Source: Streptacidiphilus jiangxiensis (GTDB lineage Bacteria > Actinomycetota > Actinomycetes > Streptomycetales > Streptomycetaceae). Taken from it: DNA of 64,000 nt. The stretch spans positions 1 through 64,000 of the forward strand of contig NZ_FOAZ01000010.1 of NCBI RefSeq assembly GCF_900109465.1, given 5' to 3'. Positions 60,859 to 64,000 of the stretch are shown piece after piece. The notes beneath the pieces were generated by a model that was given only the letters and a program-made list of their open reading frames with translations, did not search any database and was not told where the DNA came from. The translations under genes and the position numbers were made by a program. Position 1 is the stretch's first letter. The number at the start of each line of letters is the position of its first letter.

Positions 60859-61146
60859 TCAGCCCCCGGGCTGTCGACGCTCCTCGCGCTCCTCGAACCA
60901 GCGCTCCAGGTCCTCCCCCCACCGGGCGGCGTTGCTGCCGTCGAGCTGCCCGGCGAAGGCCGCCCGGGCGGCGTCGACGAGCTCCAGGGAGACGTCCGGG
61001 TGGGCCTCGGCGATCGCCCACAGCGCTGTCTCCGTGTCGTCGTCCAGCCCGGAGCAGGAGTGCACACCGCGCCCGTTCAGCACGTCGCCGAGGACGGACA
61101 CGAAACTCCGCCTCAGCTCCGCCTCGGTCGGCCTGCCGTGTCGCAC
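60859..61146 (-). CDS. small protein of the Hsp70 operon, unknown function
   Basis: A 95-residue protein from GTG 61146, with GGAAGGGG upstream. It is helical and acidic, with the segments LRRSFVSVLGDVLNGRGV and LDDDTETALWAIAEAHP and a C-terminal RWFEEREERRQ. It lies 91 bases upstream of the TPR/J-like gene on the same strand and probably opens the operon. No family is recognised; its small size and position suggest an adaptor or regulator of the chaperone set. Confidence 0.7.
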   Translation of the reverse strand: MRHGRPTEAELRRSFVSVLGDVLNGRGVHSCSGLDDDTETALWAIAEAHPDVSLELVDAARAAFAGQLDGSNAARWGEDLERWFEEREERRQPGG

Positions 61147-61225
61147 GGATCCCCACCCCTTCCTCGCGAACGGACCGTCCACGCACTGCGACGCCCGCCC
61201 CTGACCCGCCAGTTCCTCCGGGCGG

Positions 61226-61855
61226 TCAGACCACCCGGGCGGGGTCCGTGACGAGCAACGGGTCGGCCGCGGCGAGGCGCGCGAGGACGGTCTCGGTGCC
61301 GGCCTGGAGCATCTCCTCCTTCTCCGCGGCGGAGACGCCGACGACCTGCAGGAACACCACCCGGCCATGGGGAGTGCCGATGGTGCCCAGCTGGGGATCC
61401 TCGAGCAGCGCGTAGACCGTCAGGCCCGTCGGCGGCGCGTCGGGCAGGTCGGGGTGCCCGGTGGCCGGCCGCCCCATGTCGATCCGGTGGCCCGGCTCCA
61501 GCAGCACCCGCCGGGTGTTCACGTGCGTGGCCAGCCGCTGCAGGATCGCGAACGGCCAGCCGGGGGCCTGCGTCTCGTCCCCGCGGCGCACGCGCAGCGT
61601 CAGCTCGAAGCCCCAGCCGGACCACTCCGGGTCGTCCTCCGGGCCGGGCTCGAACAGCTCGCTGAGGCCGTAGGAGACGTAGTGCCAGTGGCCGTCGGCG
61701 GCGTAGGCGGAGCAGCCGTTCAGGCCCGTACCGCCCAGCTCGGGCGAAGGCGTGTAGCCGACGTGGCGCGGGTCCTGGCCGGGATACAGCCGGGCCAGGG
61801 CGGCGTCGATGGCGTCCCAGCCGGGGGCGGCCTCGTCCTCGTGGTTCTTGTTCAC
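61226..61855 (-). CDS. suppressor-of-fused (SUFU) domain protein
   Basis: The 209-residue protein is one SUFU-like domain: PGWDAIDAALARLYPGQDP at the start, then HWHYVSYGLSELF, WSGWGFELTLRV and PPTGLTVYALLEDPQLG, typical of the bacterial SUFU family (PF05076). Bacterial members are often found with toxin-antitoxin or polymorphic toxin loci as immunity proteins, but no toxin gene is visible here. GTG 61855 is the only good in-frame start. It lies 79 bases upstream of the Hsp70 operon on the same strand. Confidence 0.9.
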   Translation of the reverse strand: MNKNHEDEAAPGWDAIDAALARLYPGQDPRHVGYTPSPELGGTGLNGCSAYAADGHWHYVSYGLSELFEPGPEDDPEWSGWGFELTLRVRRGDETQAPGWPFAILQRLATHVNTRRVLLEPGHRIDMGRPATGHPDLPDAPPTGLTVYALLEDPQLGTIGTPHGRVVFLQVVGVSAAEKEEMLQAGTETVLARLAAADPLLVTDPARVV

Positions 61856-61956
61856 GGCGCCATCATGCAGTCCGCCGGCTTCGGCCTGGCGACCGGGATA
61901 CGGACGACCCCGCTCCGCCGTCGGGGCGGAGCGGGGAAGGGCACTGAAAGGGCGAC

Positions 61957-62169
61957 TCAGACCGGGGCGGGAGCCTCCATGCGCTGCCGCAGGGAGAGGG
62001 GGCGCATGTCCGTCCAGGTGGAGTCGATGTGGTCGAGGCAGGACTGGCGTGGGCCGCGAGTGCCCTCGGCGTGCCAGCCGGCGGGCAGGTCTCGGTCGGC
62101 GCGCCAGATGGAGTACTGGTCCTCGTCGTTGCGGACGACGAGGTACTCGGGTTCCTGAACCGTGGTCAT
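61957..62169 (-). CDS. MbtH family protein
   Basis: The 70-residue protein has the MbtH signature: NDEDQYSIW, LPAGWH, CLDHI and the WTDMRPLSLR end. MbtH proteins bind and activate adenylation domains of non-ribosomal peptide synthetases. The ATG at 62169 has a strong GGAGGAG site. No synthetase is in the window; a LanB-like dehydratase gene is divergent (191 bases away), so a peptide gene cluster may continue beyond the right edge. Confidence 0.96.
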   Translation of the reverse strand: MTTVQEPEYLVVRNDEDQYSIWRADRDLPAGWHAEGTRGPRQSCLDHIDSTWTDMRPLSLRQRMEAPAPV

Positions 62170-62360
62170 GCGCGGGGCTCCTCCCAGCGGGGTCGATGCA
62201 CGGGGACCAGCGTGGACGTGGGCGGGCGGGGGCGCACAGGGGAGAACGAGCGGGCGGGGCCGCCGTCGTGACTGCCGGTTCTTCTCTGTCGGGGCACGGC
62301 CGCGCGGCGGCAGGGTGCTGAGGAGTCGCCCCTCGCCGCCACCCTGGAAGGAGTCCCGCC

Positions 62361-64000
62361 ATGTCGTCGGACGTCCCCGAGAACGTGCTGCTGCCCGGTG
62401 GGGGGTGGCGGCTGTGGGAGCACTTCGCCCTGCGTGGTCCCGGCTTCCCCGCCGAGGGGGTGCTGCGCATGGCACCGGCCGGACTGGCCGAGGCCGCGGA
62501 CAAGTTCGGGCCGAAGGACGCCCTCGCCGGCCCCGACTGGGAGACGTTCGGGTCCGCGCTGGAGGAGGCCGCCGTCGAGACGGCCCGCCACCTGCAGACG
62601 ATCGCCGCGACGCCCCGCTTCCGCGCCGCCGTGGCCTGGCAGAACCCGGCCGTGCTGCGCACCGGCATCGCACCGTTCCTGAACTGGACGCCGACCGCGG
62701 CGAGCCGCACCAGCATGCCGCGCCAGCGCGAGGAGTTGGTCGCGCACTACTGGCAGCGATTCTGCGTCAAGAACGACACCATCGGCTTCTTCGGCCCCGT
62801 CGGCTGGGGGCGCTGGGACCTGTCGACGCAGGGCGTCGAGATCGCGCCCGGCGACGGCTTCCTCGCCGTCTCCCGGGTGTACTTCGCCAGCTGGGGTATC
62901 GACGCGCTCGCCAAGTCGCTCGGCGAGGACCCGGAGCTGATGGCGTGGATGCCGCCCACCCGCGTCTCGTTCGTCCGCGTCGGGGACGACGGCACGGTCC
63001 GCGTGCCCGGCCGGCCGCCGCAGGAGATCGCCGAGCCGGACCGCGCGGTGCTGCTGCGCTGTGACGGCACCCGCACCGCCGCCGTGATCGCCGAGGCGCT
63101 GGGTGAGACCCCGGACGCGGTGGTGGAGTCGGTGCGCCGACTGGCCCGCAAGCGCTGGGTGCGCTGGCAGGTGGACGTGCCCGCGAGCACCTACCCGGAG
63201 CAGGCGCTGCGCGCCGTGCTGGAGCGGGTCGGCGACGCGGGGCCGCGCGAGCGGGCGCTCGCCAAGCTGGAGGTGCTGGAGCGCGGCCGGGACGCCGTGC
63301 AGGCGGCCGGGATGGACGCGGACGCGCTGACCGCCGCCGTGGCCGCGCTGGAGGCGGACTTCGCGGAGCTGACCGCGACGGAGGCGCAGCGCGCCAAGGG
63401 CGAGCGGACGGCGCCCTGCCGCGGCCTCGTCTACAGCGACTCCCGCCGCGCCGCGACGGCGACGCTCGGCACCGCGCTGCTGGACGAGCTGGGCCCGCTG
63501 GAGCTGTGCCTGACTGCGGCGCGCTGGATGACGAACCGCTTCGCCGAGGTGATGGAGGGCCGTATCCACGAGGCGTGGCGACGCCTGAAGGAGCGCAGCG
63601 GCGGCGAAGGCGTCGACCTCGGCTCCCTGTGGCTGGAGTGCCTGCCCTCGCCGCACCCGATGTCCAAGGTGGACATCGTCGCGATCCAGCAGGAGCTGCG
63701 CGCCAAGTGGGCGCGCGTGCTGGACGTGCCCGAGGGTGTGCGCCGGGTGCGCCTGAGCTCGGCGGACCTGGCCGCCAAGGTGACCGAGGAGTTCGACGAG
63801 CCGGGCTCGGGCTGGTCGCTGGCCCGCTACTTCAGCCCGGACCTGCTGCTGCTGGCCGAGAGCGCCGACGCGGTCGCCCGCGGCGAGTTCGAATTGGTGC
63901 TGGGCGAGATGCACTGCGCGCTCAACACCATGGGCGCCTCGCTCTTCGTGCACCAGCACCCGGACCGGGACGAGCTGATCGCCGAGACCTCCCGGGACTT
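62361..64000 (+). CDS. LanB-like lantibiotic dehydratase (partial, runs off the window)
   Basis: The frame from the ATG at 62361 (GAAGGAG at 62347-62353) stays open for 546 codons to the window end. The product belongs to the lantibiotic dehydratase N-terminal family: the segment RTSMPRQREELVAHYW and FCVKNDTIGFFGPVGWG are typical, followed by LLRCDGTRTAAVIAEAL and LELCLTAARWMTNRF. These enzymes glutamylate Ser/Thr of a precursor peptide with glutamyl-tRNA and eliminate it to dehydro-residues, or in PEARL-type relatives add amino acids to a peptide. The part seen includes the glutamylation domain; the elimination domain would be beyond the edge. The precursor peptide is not in view. Confidence 0.9.
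   Translation, partial: MSSDVPENVLLPGGGWRLWEHFALRGPGFPAEGVLRMAPAGLAEAADKFGPKDALAGPDWETFGSALEEAAVETARHLQTIAATPRFRAAVAWQNPAVLRTGIAPFLNWTPTAASRTSMPRQREELVAHYWQRFCVKNDTIGFFGPVGWGRWDLSTQGVEIAPGDGFLAVSRVYFASWGIDALAKSLGEDPELMAWMPPTRVSFVRVGDDGTVRVPGRPPQEIAEPDRAVLLRCDGTRTAAVIAEALGETPDAVVESVRRLARKRWVRWQVDVPASTYPEQALRAVLERVGDAGPRERALAKLEVLERGRDAVQAAGMDADALTAAVAALEADFAELTATEAQRAKGERTAPCRGLVYSDSRRAATATLGTALLDELGPLELCLTAARWMTNRFAEVMEGRIHEAWRRLKERSGGEGVDLGSLWLECLPSPHPMSKVDIVAIQQELRAKWARVLDVPEGVRRVRLSSADLAAKVTEEFDEPGSGWSLARYFSPDLLLLAESADAVARGEFELVLGEMHCALNTMGASLFVHQHPDRDELIAETSRD

Noticed and set aside
60768..61067. N-terminal extension of the TPR/J-like protein over the 95-residue gene
   Set aside because: The added residues are Ser/Thr/Pro/Arg-rich with no pattern, while the overlapping frame encodes a compact helical protein and GTG 60767 has a good ribosome site.
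55061..61415. Plus-strand open frames of about 1,095 and 987 codons opposite the Hsp70 operon
   Set aside because: They mirror the real minus-strand genes; their products are Val/Gly/Arg-rich without any motif, and the minus-strand genes have full Hsp70 and zinc-ribbon signatures.

Overview
The window is chromosomal DNA of very high G+C content. It has many GTG starts, start-stop overlaps (ATGA/GTGA), Shine-Dalgarno sites of the AGGAGG type and long spurious open frames on the opposite strand, all typical of actinomycetes. NsdA-like and Prim-Pol-like small proteins, a type II cholesterol oxidase, a PAS-GGDEF-EAL protein and the interspersed element ending in GGGAACTGCGCGACAAGCC suggest a streptomycete (Streptomyces, Kitasatospora or Streptacidiphilus). 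The exact genus cannot be decided from the window alone. About 53 protein genes are supported, two at the edges being partial, together with two tRNA-Lys genes, one cobalamin riboswitch and several tandem repeats and palindromic operators.

Layout. 1-2.4 kb: end of a peptide/nickel-type ABC importer (ATPase, lipoprotein). 2.5-9.2 kb: spermidine-synthase-like protein, small unknown, NsdA-like regulator, ROK repressor divergent from a Gfo/Idh/MocA oxidoreductase plus UPF0303 pair, histidine phosphatase. 9.5-13 kb: TetR with a palindromic operator facing a PAP2 membrane enzyme, then an unknown membrane protein. 13-17.7 kb: a translationally coupled cassette of a Cas4/RecB-like nuclease, an unknown protein and a compact SF1 helicase, followed by a small acidic protein. 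17.7-27.7 kb: a palindrome-controlled Prim-Pol-like small protein, PhzF, tRNA-Lys, kinase, phosphodiester glycosidase with polyprenyl-phosphate phosphoribosyltransferase, alcohol dehydrogenase, CDF transporter, universal stress protein, chorismate mutase, a second tRNA-Lys, and a PrmC-like methyltransferase. 28-39 kb: MFS exporter, VOC protein, OsmC, PAS-GGDEF-EAL protein, GH26-like secreted enzyme, APC permease, cholesterol oxidase, crotonase.

39.5-54 kb: Ser/Thr kinase with a PQQ sensor domain; MerR regulator divergent from a luciferase-like monooxygenase and its FMN reductase; macro-domain protein, HD hydrolase, metallo-hydrolase, ADP-ribosylglycohydrolase and ArsR regulator; MFS transporter; DUF4232 lipoprotein; styrene-monooxygenase-like flavoprotein; and a NiCoT cobalt/nickel permease under a complete cobalamin riboswitch, next to an ArsR-type sensor. 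55-61.1 kb: a four-gene minus-strand operon for an unusual chaperone machine: an Hsp70 with four zinc ribbons inserted between its two domains, a GrpE-like factor, a TPR/zinc-finger protein with a J-like domain lacking HPD, and a 95-residue protein. 61.2-64 kb: SUFU-domain protein, MbtH protein, and divergently a LanB-like lantibiotic dehydratase that runs off the window.

The two best candidates for undescribed systems are the zinc-ribbon Hsp70 operon (55.0-61.1 kb) and the nuclease-unknown-helicase cassette (13.1-17.7 kb).
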